A stretch of 64,000 bases of DNA, from assembly GCA_965214475.1 (NCBI GenBank), contig OZ243953.1, forward strand, positions 1,488,001 to 1,552,000, written 5' to 3'. Below are positions 7,793 through 16,034 of this stretch, one piece after another. The position numbers and the translations under genes were made by a program. The number at the start of each line of letters is the position of its first letter. Within the stretch, counting starts at the first letter, position 1. The stretch comes from SIRX01 sp965214475. GTDB taxonomy: Bacteria; Actinomycetota; Rubrobacteria; Rubrobacterales; Rubrobacteraceae. The notes under the pieces are model-generated. The model worked only from the letters and a program-made list of their open reading frames with translations. It did no database searches and had not been told where the DNA came from.

Positions 7793-8842
7793 ATGGAGTC
7801 GGGTGTGTCAATCATCGTTGGGGTGGACACCCACGCCGATGTACACGTCGGGGTGGCCCTGGACCACCTGGGACGTCGTCTCGAAGAGGCAGTGGTGCAG
7901 AACGAACTCTCCGGCTACGGCGGGCTGCTGGAGTGGGCTCTGAACCTTGGAGAATTGGCCTGTGTAGGGGTCGAGGGAACTGGAAGTTTTGGGGCCGGAC
8001 TGTCGCGCTTCTTGAGATCTCAGGGTGTGCGCGTGGTCGAGGTCAACCGCACAAGCCGCCAGCACCGCCGTCGGCATGGTAAGTACGATGCTGCTGACGC
8101 CGAGGCTGCCGCCCGAGCGGTCCTCTCCGGCGATGCAACTGGTGAGCCGAAAGCCGCTGATGGGCAGGTGGAGATGCTCCGTGCCCTGAAAGTGGCGCGG
8201 CGCTCGGCGGTGAAGGCCAGGACACAGGCGGCTAACCAGCTCCATGCGTTGGTGACGACCGCTCCGGAGCAGGTCCGGTCGGATCTTCGTGGACTTCCAG
8301 CAAAGAAGCTGGTCCGGAAGGCTTCACGCTTCAGGTGCAGGCCTGAACTTGCTGACCCAACAGTGGCGACGAAGTTTGCTCTGCGCTCCGTAGGCCGTCG
8401 CCACCAACGACTCTCGGAAGAGATCGCGGAGCTCGAAGGGCAGATCGAACGCCTTGTGGAGGAATCTTCTCCGGAACTCGTGGCGCTCGAAGGCGTGGGA
8501 CCCGATACGGCGGCTACGCTTATGATCGTCGCCGGAGACAATCCTGACCGGCTACGCAGCGAGGCAGCCTTTGCCAACTTGTGTGGTGTGGCGCCCATAG
8601 AAGCATCCTCCGGCAAGACAGTGCGTCACCGCCTCAATCCTCATGGCAACCGGGAGGCCAACCGGGCATTGTACGTGGCCACCCTCAACCGTATCAGACG
8701 CGAGCCTCGTACCCAGAGATACGTCACCAGGCGCACCGCGGAAGGCAAATCCAAACGTGAGATCATTCGATGCCTAAAGCGCTACGTAGCCCGTGAGATC
8801 TACCAGACCCTCACGGCGAACTTGCGGATCGCCCCGAGTTGA
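7793..8842 (+). CDS. IS110 family transposase (DEDD recombinase)
   Basis: This 349-aa protein is an IS110-family transposase, a RuvC-like DEDD recombinase combined with a C-terminal serine-containing domain. The N-terminus has IIVGVDTHADVHVGVALD and, later, CVGVEGTGSFG, NRTSRQHRRRHGKYDAADAEAAAR, which place the acidic residues of the RuvC-like fold. The C-terminal IS116/IS110/IS902 domain is visible as LVALEGVGPDTAATLM and ANLCGVAPIEASSGKT with NPHGNREANRALY. I start it at ATG 7793 after GGAAGGAGAG; the open frame extends upstream but reads as non-coding. It appears intact. IS110 elements lack terminal inverted repeats, so ends must be found by comparison. Confidence 0.93.
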   Translation: MESGVSIIVGVDTHADVHVGVALDHLGRRLEEAVVQNELSGYGGLLEWALNLGELACVGVEGTGSFGAGLSRFLRSQGVRVVEVNRTSRQHRRRHGKYDAADAEAAARAVLSGDATGEPKAADGQVEMLRALKVARRSAVKARTQAANQLHALVTTAPEQVRSDLRGLPAKKLVRKASRFRCRPELADPTVATKFALRSVGRRHQRLSEEIAELEGQIERLVEESSPELVALEGVGPDTAATLMIVAGDNPDRLRSEAAFANLCGVAPIEASSGKTVRHRLNPHGNREANRALYVATLNRIRREPRTQRYVTRRTAEGKSKREIIRCLKRYVAREIYQTLTANLRIAPS

Positions 8843-8880
8843 CAAACATAGGAGCGTCTAGGTCTCTTCCGCTCCAGTCT
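7793..8880 (+). mobile_element. IS110-family insertion sequence (ends approximate)
   Basis: The element includes the transposase and flanking non-coding ends; its left end probably extends into 7500-7700. CATAGGAGC occurs both upstream (7681-7689) and just downstream (8847-8855) of the transposase, each followed by a GTCT and CTTCCG-like segment. At the right end GGAGC (8851-8855) and GCTCC (8871-8875) can pair. The boundaries given are conservative. Confidence 0.6.
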
Positions 8881-8892
8881 TGCGTTACCCTT

Positions 8893-8929
8893 GTTTTAGT
8901 TCAGATAAGCTCGCTGCTCAACCGGCTAC
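8893..8929 (+). repeat. direct repeat copy B at the 3' end of trmFO
   Basis: This is the partner of 5485-5521. It contains the last codons and stop of trmFO. The identical 14-base block GCTGCTCAACCGGC is at 8913-8926. Confidence 0.6.
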
Positions 8930-10234
8930 CCTAACACCGAGAAAACTGTCCAGCTTCTCGAGCGCCATCTGAGCTTGGCGCTCGCGGCGCTCGGGTTTGG
9001 AGATCCGGCGTCCGTTCTCCTTTTTAGGGACGGTCGGGACGAGTCCCCAGTTGGAATTTATGGGCTGAAGCGTACCCTCTTTGACGGTGATGTATTGGGC
9101 CAGGGCGCCGGTCATGGTGTCGTGCGGTAGCTCTATGGGCTCTTCGTCGCGGGCAAGACGGGCGGCGTTGGTTCCGGCGATGAGGCCCATGGCGGTACTC
9201 TCGACGTAGCCTTCTACACCGGTTAGCTGCCCGGCGAAGAAGACTGGCTCCCCGGTGCGGACACGCATGGTGGTGTCGAGCATCTCGTTGGAGCGGAGGT
9301 AGGTGTTACGGTGCATGACGCCCATGCGGGCGAAGTCGGCGTTCTCCAAACCCGGGATCATACGGAATACCCGCTTCTGCTCGCCCCACTTCAGCCTCGT
9401 CTGGAAACCGACCATGTTGAACAAGCGTCCCTGTTCGTCGTCTTGCCGGAGTTGGACGACGGCGTAGGGTTCTTCGCCGGTGCGCGGGTCGGGGAGTCCG
9501 ACGGGCTTCATCGGTCCGAAACGAAGGGTTTCGGGGCCACGGGAGGCTATGACCTCGACGGGTAGACAGCCTTCGAAGTACATGTTCTCTTCGAAGTCTT
9601 TTATCGGGGAGAGTTCGGCAGTAGTGAGGGCCTCGATAAAAGCGTAATACTGTTCCTCGTTCATCGGGCAGTTCAGGTAGGCTGCTTCACCTTTGCCGTA
9701 ACGGGAGGCCAGGTAGACCAAGTTTTCGTCCAGCGACTCACGGAAGATTATGGGGGAAGCGGCATCGTAGAAAAAGAGTGTCTCGCCGGAGAGGGCGATG
9801 ATTTTCTCTGCCAGGGCGTCGGAGGTCAGCGGTCCCGTGGCGACGACGGTTGGGCCTTCGGGAAGATCGGTGGCTTCGCCCCGTATCACCTCTATATTCG
9901 GATGGTCGTGAACCGTCTCCGTTACTGTCCGCGGAAACCCTTCCCGCGCCACACCCAACGCGCCACCGGCCGGGACGGCGTTCTCATCGGCGCAGCGCAA
10001 GATAACAGAACCTAGCCGCCGCAGCTCTTCCTTCAAAAGTCCGGACGCCGTTGTTAGAGACATGTTGCCCAGCGAATTGGAGCAGACGAGCTCGGCGAAG
10101 TGTTCCGTGTAGTGGGCCGGGGTTTGTTTTACGGGACGCATCTCCCACAGCTCGACCGAACACCCGAGCTCTGCTGCCTGCCAGGCGGCCTCGCTACCCG
10201 CTAGTCCACCACCTACAACCGTTACGTCCGCCAT
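8918..10234 (-). CDS. trmFO: FADH2-oxidizing methylenetetrahydrofolate--tRNA (U54-C5) methyltransferase TrmFO
   Basis: TrmFO makes ribothymidine at position 54 of tRNA with methylenetetrahydrofolate as carbon donor and FAD/NAD(P)H as reductant. The 438-aa product has the FAD-binding GGGLAGSEAAWQAAELG at the start, ELVCSNSLGNMS near residue 50, and the family-specific GQLTGVEGYVESTAMGLIAG near residue 340. I choose ATG 10234 because AGGTGA sits five bases upstream; GTG 10243 is the alternative. The gene is single-copy and essential-like in many bacteria using this route. Its 3' end coincides with a direct repeat, suggesting it served as an insertion target. Confidence 0.95.
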   Translation of the reverse strand: MADVTVVGGGLAGSEAAWQAAELGCSVELWEMRPVKQTPAHYTEHFAELVCSNSLGNMSLTTASGLLKEELRRLGSVILRCADENAVPAGGALGVAREGFPRTVTETVHDHPNIEVIRGEATDLPEGPTVVATGPLTSDALAEKIIALSGETLFFYDAASPIIFRESLDENLVYLASRYGKGEAAYLNCPMNEEQYYAFIEALTTAELSPIKDFEENMYFEGCLPVEVIASRGPETLRFGPMKPVGLPDPRTGEEPYAVVQLRQDDEQGRLFNMVGFQTRLKWGEQKRVFRMIPGLENADFARMGVMHRNTYLRSNEMLDTTMRVRTGEPVFFAGQLTGVEGYVESTAMGLIAGTNAARLARDEEPIELPHDTMTGALAQYITVKEGTLQPINSNWGLVPTVPKKENGRRISKPERRERQAQMALEKLDSFLGVRVAG

Positions 10235-10331
10235 GCGTATCACCTAACTCCCGAAAATCTTTGAACGAAACCGTGAAATTGTATCTCACCCCAGCCCCGC
10301 TTCGATGTGTTCGCGGTAAACGAACATTTTC

Positions 10332-10377
10332 GTCAATACAGGTTGACACACTTTATTACGTCAACTAAGATTGACGC
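10332..10377 (+). promoter_or_regulatory. promoter with two GTCAA-N6-TTGAC operators, likely leaderless start
   Basis: TTGACA (10343-10348), a 17-base spacer and TAAGAT (10366-10371) form a promoter, with the ATG of the HTH gene only six bases after the -10. Two inverted repeats GTCAA-N6-TTGAC lie at 10332-10347 and 10360-10375, 28 bases apart. The first ends on the -35 and the second covers the -10. No ribosome binding site fits before the ATG. Confidence 0.75.
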
Positions 10378-10635
10378 ATGGATAAAAAAACGAAAACGAA
10401 GGTTGGTGGGCCGGATGATCCACGGGAAGGGCTAGAGGCTGTGGTGGCTTTAAGGCGGACCCTGGAGGCTCTAGAGACCGCGCAGGTCAAAAACGCTATC
10501 GTAGCGGGGTGGTCGTGGGCCCGGATCGCCGAGGTTTTAGGCGTCAGTAAGCAGGCGGTGCACAAGAAGCACGCGAAAAGGATTCGGGACAGGTATCCCG
10601 GAGAACCTCTAGGCAGAAAGGGGACGTACGAGTGA
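10378..10635 (+). CDS. small HTH DNA-binding protein paired with Clp-N protein
   Basis: The 85-aa protein has a clear helix-turn-helix: WSWARIAEVLGVSKQAVHKKH at residues about 40-60, within a short charged polypeptide. In Actinobacteria, small HTH proteins of this kind are commonly encoded beside a stand-alone Clp N-terminal domain protein, as here. The ATG lies six bases from a -10 element, so the transcript is probably leaderless. The two palindromes that wrap the promoter are obvious candidates for its own binding site (inference). Its stop overlaps the next gene's GTG by four bases (GTGA). Confidence 0.85.
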   Translation: MDKKTKTKVGGPDDPREGLEAVVALRRTLEALETAQVKNAIVAGWSWARIAEVLGVSKQAVHKKHAKRIRDRYPGEPLGRKGTYE

Positions 10636-11141
10636 TCTTCAACCGGTTCGTCAAGGAGGCCCGCGGGTGCGTTCGTAACGCCGAGGACGAGGCCCGGGCA
10701 TTGGGTCACGACTCAGTCGGCGACGAGGATCTTCTGCTCGGCATCTTGCGCACCGGGGATAGCGAAGCTGCAGCGGCACTCTTATCGCTGGACGTAACCC
10801 TGGAAGCGGCGCGAGAGGAGTCTGAACAAATGCTCTCCGAAGCACTCTCTTCGGTCGGAATCTCCCTTGAGGACATCCATCGAGAGGTGGGCGAAGCCTT
10901 CGACATGAGCATCTTCGGCGGTCATCGGATCCCCTTTTCCCCTCTGGCGAAGAAGGCTCTGGAGCAGGCGCTCAGTGAAGCAGTGCGACTAGGGCACAAC
11001 TACATCAGCACTGCACACGTGCTGCTCGGGATATTACGCAGCGAGAACGGGACGGCCGTTAGAATGCTTGCCCGCCTGGGTGTCTCGGCTGAGGCGTTGG
11101 AAGAGAGACTGTACAAGTTACACGGACGAGAGGCAGTCTAG
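10632..11141 (+). CDS. Clp N-terminal (Clp_N) repeat domain protein
   Basis: This 169-aa protein consists of two Clp_N repeats like the substrate-binding head of ClpC/ClpA but without ATPase modules. The first repeat spans about residues 1-60 (ARALGHDSVGDEDLLLGILR) and the second about 80-160 (EAVRLGHNYISTAHVLLGILR), both with the typical GH-x-x-[IV]-x-x-[ED]H/D-LLLGIL pattern. It may act as an adaptor or decoy for Clp proteases, or as a partner of the HTH protein with which it is translationally coupled. No catalytic residue is expected. Confidence 0.9.
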   Translation: MIFNRFVKEARGCVRNAEDEARALGHDSVGDEDLLLGILRTGDSEAAAALLSLDVTLEAAREESEQMLSEALSSVGISLEDIHREVGEAFDMSIFGGHRIPFSPLAKKALEQALSEAVRLGHNYISTAHVLLGILRSENGTAVRMLARLGVSAEALEERLYKLHGREAV

Positions 11142-11187
11142 TGCCCGGGTGGTAAGGCCAGAGGTTGAATTGGTCTCGGAGGAACTG

Positions 11188-12951
11188 GTGGACGAACAAA
11201 AACCAAACGGCGTGCCGAGAGCCACCCTGAAAGAGCTGCTGGCCTTCACCAAACCCCAGCGGGCGGCGTTGGGCGTGGCCCTCGCACTAAGCATCCTCGC
11301 GACGCTAGCGGCGCTGGCGCAGCCGCTCGTGACGGGCTACGTTATAGACGCCGTGACGAACGGGCAGCCTATCTGGGGCCTGGTAGCGTTGCTCGTTTTA
11401 CTCTTTGTCGTCGGGGCGGGGCTCTCGGGGGTTCAGGGGTACGTGCTCGGGAAGAGCGGGGAGGGGATCGTCTTTGGTTTGCGGAGGAGCCTCGTCGGGC
11501 ATCTGTTGCGGCTGCCGGTGGGCGCCCACGACCGGCTCCGGATCGGGGACCTCCTCTCCCGGGTCGGCAACGACACGACCCTGCTCCGTACAGCCCTTAC
11601 CGAGAGCGTTACCAGCCTGCTCGGCGGTATCCTCACGTTCGTCGGGGCGGTGGCGTTTATGTTCTACATCGCTACCCTCCTGTTCGTCGTGGCGCTTTCT
11701 TGCGTGCTGGTGGCCGCCGTCGCCGTGCTCTCCATCTCTTCCAGGATAAGGACTGCTAGTGAAGAGGCCCAGCGTAACGTGGGGCGGCTCGGGGCCGCGC
11801 TGGAACGGGCGCTGGGCGCCATACGGACGGTCAAGGTCAGCGGCGCCGAAGGGCGTGAGGAGGAGAACATCTCTTCTGAGGCGCGGGCGGCGTACGAAGC
11901 CGGGGTGCGGATAGCCTGGCTGGAGGCGATAGCTTATCCGTCGAGCATCGTGGCGCTCCAGGCTTCTCTGGTGCTCGTATTGGCCCTCGGAACGGCGCGT
12001 CTGGCTTCAGGGGCGCTTTCCTTGGGGGACCTGGCGACGTTCCTGCTCTTGCTGTTTTACCTGATCGGACCACTGCTCACGGTCGTTACCTCCTACACGA
12101 ACCTCCAGGAAGGCCTGGCCGCCGTCACCCGGATAAAAGAAGTCTTCGACTCGCCGACAGAACCTTCTCGAATCTCCACGCCATGGGAAGGCGACTCAAA
12201 AAGCTTACGGGCGGGCACAGGCTCCGTCGTCCGGTTCGAGAACGTCACGTTTGGCTACGATCCGGAACGTCCGATACTGCGAAACGTCTCTTTCGAGGTG
12301 CAGCCTCTTACCCGAACGGCCCTCGTCGGCCCGTCCGGGGCGGGCAAATCTACGGTCTTCTCGCTTTTGGAGAGGTTTTACGGGGTTGATTCCGGGACGG
12401 TGTTTTTCGACGGGGCCGACGTAAACACCTTGCCGCTCGCTGTTTTGCGCGGGAACATCGGTTACGTGGAGCAGGACGCGCCGGTAATGGCGGGGACTAT
12501 CCTCTCCAACCTGCTCTACGCCCAACCCAATGCGACGGAAGTAGAACTAGAAGAGATCCTCAAGCTGACCAACCTGAAGACCCTCGTAGGACGGCTGCCG
12601 GAAGGCCTCGATACCGAGGTGGGGGACTCCGGCGTGATGCTCTCCGGAGGGGAGCGTCAGCGGGTAGCCATCGCCCGCACCCTGCTCACCCGGCCCCGGT
12701 TGCTCCTTCTGGACGAGGTGACTTCGCAATTGGATACCAGGAACGAACTGGCCTTGCGGGAGGCGGTGGAGCGGATCTCCACTCACTGCACCGTGATGGT
12801 CATCGCCCACCGGCTCTCGACCGTCGTGGGCGCCGACCGGATAATAGTCCTGAACGAAGGAAAGGTAAATAACGTCGGGACCCACGAAGAACTCGTAAGC
12901 TCCGACCCACTCTACCGGGAACTCGCCAAAAACCAGCTTATCGGAATTTGA
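11188..12951 (+). CDS. ABC transporter, fused permease and ATP-binding protein (exporter type)
   Basis: This 587-aa half-transporter has an N-terminal six-helix membrane domain (residues about 25-320) and a C-terminal ATPase. The ATPase shows Walker A GPSGAGKST, signature LSGGERQRVAIARTLL, Walker B LLLLDEVTSQLD and a switch histidine in VIAHRLSTV. The architecture is that of multidrug/lipid exporters that dimerise. The start is GTG 11188, five bases after GGAGG; the frame is open further upstream but overlaps the Clp-N gene. It lies 46 bases after that gene and may be cotranscribed. Substrate is unknown. Confidence 0.92.
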   Translation: MDEQKPNGVPRATLKELLAFTKPQRAALGVALALSILATLAALAQPLVTGYVIDAVTNGQPIWGLVALLVLLFVVGAGLSGVQGYVLGKSGEGIVFGLRRSLVGHLLRLPVGAHDRLRIGDLLSRVGNDTTLLRTALTESVTSLLGGILTFVGAVAFMFYIATLLFVVALSCVLVAAVAVLSISSRIRTASEEAQRNVGRLGAALERALGAIRTVKVSGAEGREEENISSEARAAYEAGVRIAWLEAIAYPSSIVALQASLVLVLALGTARLASGALSLGDLATFLLLLFYLIGPLLTVVTSYTNLQEGLAAVTRIKEVFDSPTEPSRISTPWEGDSKSLRAGTGSVVRFENVTFGYDPERPILRNVSFEVQPLTRTALVGPSGAGKSTVFSLLERFYGVDSGTVFFDGADVNTLPLAVLRGNIGYVEQDAPVMAGTILSNLLYAQPNATEVELEEILKLTNLKTLVGRLPEGLDTEVGDSGVMLSGGERQRVAIARTLLTRPRLLLLDEVTSQLDTRNELALREAVERISTHCTVMVIAHRLSTVVGADRIIVLNEGKVNNVGTHEELVSSDPLYRELAKNQLIGI

Positions 12952-13021
12952 TCCTCGCAAGCACTATCCCTAATACAAGACCACTTACCGGCGTTTCAGA
13001 AGACCTCTATATGACCAAAGA

Positions 13022-13054
13022 CCAGGCTACCGTAATAACAACCGGATAGCCTGG
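13022..13054. terminator. hairpin between convergent genes
   Basis: CCAGGCTA (13022-13029) pairs perfectly with TAGCCTGG (13047-13054), and CCG/CGG extends the stem. It lies between the ABC transporter and the convergent lipoprotein gene. There is only a weak T-rich tail on the minus strand, so terminator function is tentative. Confidence 0.45.
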
Positions 13055-13103
13055 CCTCTGGGCCTGGCGACCAAACTTCTTACGTGCCTACGACCGGGCT
13101 ACC

Positions 13104-13379
13104 TTAGTTGGTCGTGCCACCCGTGGTACCCATCGTCGTGCCGCCCATCGTGGTCCCTCCCATTGTGGTGCCACCCATGGTGGTACCGCCCATGTTGCCC
13201 ATCGTGGTGCCCATCGTCGTGCCGCCCATCGTAGAGCCGCCGCCCGCCGTGGTTCCTCCACCCTCCTCCTGGGCGCAAGAGGCCAGGCTCATGACGGCCG
13301 CCAGCGCCAGGGCGGTTATACCGATTTTTCCTCGGCTGACGAGCCTTTTCTCTCCGCTTTGTGCCTCTACTCTTCTCAC
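13104..13379 (-). CDS. small lipoprotein with Met-Gly-Gly-Thr-Thr repeats
   Basis: This 91-aa product starts at GTG 13379 behind GGGAGG. It has a basic N-region, a hydrophobic stretch (IGITALALAAVM) and a lipobox ending in LASC, so it should be exported and lipid-anchored at Cys about residue 36. The mature part is low-complexity: a short Glu/Gly linker, then roughly nine MGGTT/MGTT/MGNM units to the C-terminus. Methionine-rich repeats occur in periplasmic copper-binding or methionine-oxidation sink proteins, but none is recognised here and function is unknown. It stands alone between a convergent ABC transporter and an upstream SDR gene. Confidence 0.75.
   Translation of the reverse strand: MRRVEAQSGEKRLVSRGKIGITALALAAVMSLASCAQEEGGGTTAGGGSTMGGTTMGTTMGNMGGTTMGGTTMGGTTMGGTTMGTTGGTTN
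13120..13242. repeat. in-gene tandem repeats encoding MGGTT units
   Basis: About 120 bases of degenerate 12-15 bp repeats of the type ATGGGCGGCACGACG code for the Met-Gly-Gly-Thr-Thr tail of the lipoprotein. Repeat units vary at wobble positions, so the repetition is conserved at protein level. Confidence 0.75.
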
Positions 13380-13507
13380 AAAACCTCCCATTTTTTGGTT
13401 GCGAGCCTCGCCGGATTGGCGTGGGCCCGCACTCCAGGAAACATTACGAGAGTTTGACTTACCGTACTCCAGGAGATTCTAAACAACCCCCATGCCGAAC
13501 TCGCAAA

Positions 13508-14284
13508 CTACCAGGCCGTGGCGCCCCCATCTACGGCGAGGGTTTGTCCGGTGATGTAAGAAGCGGCGGACGAAGAAAGAAAGACTACCACGCCTTTGAG
13601 ATCCTCCGGATTGCCGAAGCGGTGGAGCGGAACACCCGAGAGCATCTTCTTCTCGAAGTTCTCGATAAGGCCACCGCTCATGCGGGTTGGGAACCATCCC
13701 GGCGCTATGGCGTTGACGTTGATATCGTACGGCGCCCAGGCGGTTGCGAGGTCGCGGGTCATGGAGATGATGGCGCCCTTGCTCGTGTTGTAGCCGACGG
13801 TCTGCATGTAGTCGGGGTCTCCGCCGAGGATACCGGCTATGGAAGAGATGTTGATAATTGTTCCGCCGGAGCCGCGTTCGATCATGCGCCGTCCGACCGC
13901 CTGGCTCATGAGGAACGTTCCCCGCACGTTGACCCGCACTACCTGATCAAACTTCTCAAGCGGCATCTCCGCCGCCGGGGCGCCCCACGTCGCCCCGGAA
14001 TTGTTTACCAGGATGTCCACGGCACCGAAGGCTTCCCCGGTCTCCTGAACCACCTTCTCGACGTCTTCGGGATCTGTTACGTCGCAGGCGACGGCGAGCG
14101 CCTTGCCGCCGCGGGTCTCTATTTTTTCCCGCACTTCCTCTAACGACTCTATCTTGCGGGAGCAAAGCGCCACGTTGGCCCCGGCGTCGGAAAGGGCCTC
14201 GGCCATGTACTGGCCAAGTCCTCGTCCGCCGCCGGTTACGATGGCCGTCTTGCCTTCGAGACGAAAGAGGTCCAGGGTGTCCAA
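13508..14284 (-). CDS. SDR family oxidoreductase
   Basis: This 258-aa short-chain dehydrogenase has the Rossmann glycine motif TGGGRGLGQYMAEAL near residue 20, NNSGATWGA near 92, and the catalytic Ser/Tyr/Lys in NISSIAGILGG and GYNTSKGAI (about residues 145-165). The C-terminus GQTLAVDGGATAW is typical of FabG/gluconate-5-dehydrogenase-like members. It is 13 bases downstream of the acyl-CoA ligase gene and presumably reduces or oxidises a 3-hydroxyacyl or polyol substrate in the same pathway. Exact substrate is not decidable from sequence. Confidence 0.88.
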   Translation of the reverse strand: MDTLDLFRLEGKTAIVTGGGRGLGQYMAEALSDAGANVALCSRKIESLEEVREKIETRGGKALAVACDVTDPEDVEKVVQETGEAFGAVDILVNNSGATWGAPAAEMPLEKFDQVVRVNVRGTFLMSQAVGRRMIERGSGGTIINISSIAGILGGDPDYMQTVGYNTSKGAIISMTRDLATAWAPYDINVNAIAPGWFPTRMSGGLIENFEKKMLSGVPLHRFGNPEDLKGVVVFLSSSAASYITGQTLAVDGGATAW

Positions 14285-14297
14285 TCGGTTCCTTTCT

Positions 14298-15971
14298 CTA
14301 ACTTGGGGATGGCGGGTCTTCCGCCTCCGTACCAGTCTCCGCTGCCGCCTTTTCTTTCTCCTCGTCGGCCAACACCCGCCGCAAGAGCTTGCCGACGGTG
14401 CTCTTCGGCAACTCGTTCCGGAACTCCAGTGATTTTGGCGTCTTGTAGGGCGCGAGACGCTCTTTACAGAAAACTATAATCTCTTCTTCGCTTGTATCAG
14501 TGTCTTGTTTCTTTACCACAAATGCTTTGACGGTTTCGCCGCGGTACTCGTCCGAGAGGCCGATGGCGACGGCTTCGGAGACGTCCGGGTGTTCGAAGAG
14601 GACTTCTTCTATTTCGCGCGGGTAAACATTGTAGCCACCGGCCAAGATCATGTCTTTCTTCCGATCAACGATATAGAAGTAGCCGTTCTCGTCCATCGTG
14701 GCGATGTCTCCGGTATAGAGCCAGCCGTTGCGGAGCGTGTTCTCCGTTTCGTCGAGCATGTTCCAGTAGCCCTTCATTACCTGCGGGCCGGAGACGATCA
14801 ACTCTCCAGACTCCCCAAATAGCATCTCTTCCTCGCCGGTCTCCACATCCACGACCCGGGAGTCGGTGCTCGGAATTGGAATGCCGACGCTGCCGGGGAC
14901 CCGGTCGGCAAATACAGGATTGAAGTGAGTTACGGGCGATGCCTCTGAGAGACCGAATCCCTCCTGGATCTGGACGCCCGTTTTTTCCTCGAAAGCGTGC
15001 AGCAGGTTGACCGGCATGGCCGCCCCGCCGCTCGTGTAGTACTGGATGTCGCCAAATCCGTAGTCCGCGAAATCCGGCACGACGTTGAGCGCCATGTACA
15101 TCGTCGGCACCCCGGAGAAGAAAGTCGGCTTGTTCTCTTTTACCAGGCTCACGACCTCCTGTGGGTCGAAGCGCGGCAGCAGAAGTTGGTTTAGGCCCAT
15201 GCGGATGCCGAACATCATTACGCATGTCAGGCCGTAGATGTGGAAAAACGGCAACACAGCCACGGACTTCTCGTTATCGCTGAGAGCAGATGGGTCTTCA
15301 ACGAAGAAGTCCAGGGACTGCTGCATGTTGGCTGCCAGGTTACGGTGCGTCAGCATCGCGCCTTTGGAACGTCCCGTCGTGCCACCCGTGTACTGGAGCG
15401 CGGCAACGTCTTCGACCGGGTCTATCTCCACCTCGGGCGCAGGGTCCACGTCTTGTCCGACAAAAGCGTCGAAGAGGTGATGATCCTCATCCATACTATC
15501 CGGCTCGTCTCCGAAGCTGACGACCACGACGTTTTTCAGGTTAGTTTCCGGTAATACTGCCTTGACTCGCGGGTACATGTCCGTGTAAACGACGATGGTT
15601 TCGGCGCCGGAGTCTTTGAGGATGTACTCGATCTCCCGCTCGACGTACATCGGGTTTAGCTGCGTAACGATGGCCCCGAGCCTGACGGTGGCGAAGAACG
15701 AGATGACGTACTGCGGGCAGTTCGGGAGCATGATCGCCACCCGATCTCCCTTCTCTACACCGCTTGCCGCGAGCGAGGCCGCCATTTTCTCGACCATCCC
15801 CTGTAGTCGGGGAAACTCTATCTCGGTGCCGTAGAACGAGAAGGCGGTCTTCTCGTTATGCTCCTCGACGGCTTTGCTGAGCAGCTCGTAGAGAGATCCT
15901 TCGAAAAAATCCGACTCCGGTTCGGCGTGCCCCTCGTAGACCTTTAGCCAGGGTTTCTCCTTGGTGAACAT
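14298..15971 (-). CDS. long-chain fatty-acid--CoA ligase (AMP-dependent)
   Basis: This 557-aa adenylate-forming enzyme activates a fatty acid with ATP and CoA. Motifs include the P-loop-like YTGGTTGRSKGAMLTHRN near residue 185, GFGLSEASPV near 315, GWLYTGDIATMDENGY near 420, DRKKDMILAGGYNVYPREIE and the C-terminal PKSTVGKLLRR with the catalytic Lys. The start is ATG 15971 after AGGAGGAAGT; an upstream in-frame codon exists but has no such site. It forms an operon with the SDR gene. Chain-length preference is inferred from similarity to FadD-type enzymes, not proven. Confidence 0.92.
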   Translation of the reverse strand: MFTKEKPWLKVYEGHAEPESDFFEGSLYELLSKAVEEHNEKTAFSFYGTEIEFPRLQGMVEKMAASLAASGVEKGDRVAIMLPNCPQYVISFFATVRLGAIVTQLNPMYVEREIEYILKDSGAETIVVYTDMYPRVKAVLPETNLKNVVVVSFGDEPDSMDEDHHLFDAFVGQDVDPAPEVEIDPVEDVAALQYTGGTTGRSKGAMLTHRNLAANMQQSLDFFVEDPSALSDNEKSVAVLPFFHIYGLTCVMMFGIRMGLNQLLLPRFDPQEVVSLVKENKPTFFSGVPTMYMALNVVPDFADYGFGDIQYYTSGGAAMPVNLLHAFEEKTGVQIQEGFGLSEASPVTHFNPVFADRVPGSVGIPIPSTDSRVVDVETGEEEMLFGESGELIVSGPQVMKGYWNMLDETENTLRNGWLYTGDIATMDENGYFYIVDRKKDMILAGGYNVYPREIEEVLFEHPDVSEAVAIGLSDEYRGETVKAFVVKKQDTDTSEEEIIVFCKERLAPYKTPKSLEFRNELPKSTVGKLLRRVLADEEKEKAAAETGTEAEDPPSPS

Positions 15972-16034
15972 ACTTCCTCCTAATACCGTATTCGCGAAAG
16001 ACGGCGAACAGATCCCTTTTCCCGATCTATACAA

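Noticed and set aside
13120..13242. Possible CRISPR-like array
   Set aside because: Short 12-15 bp degenerate repeats without spacers, in frame with a lipoprotein; they code for MGGTT units.
13361..14143. Long plus-strand open frame opposite the SDR gene
   Set aside because: It is antisense to a clearly conserved dehydrogenase; such frames arise from high-GC codon bias.
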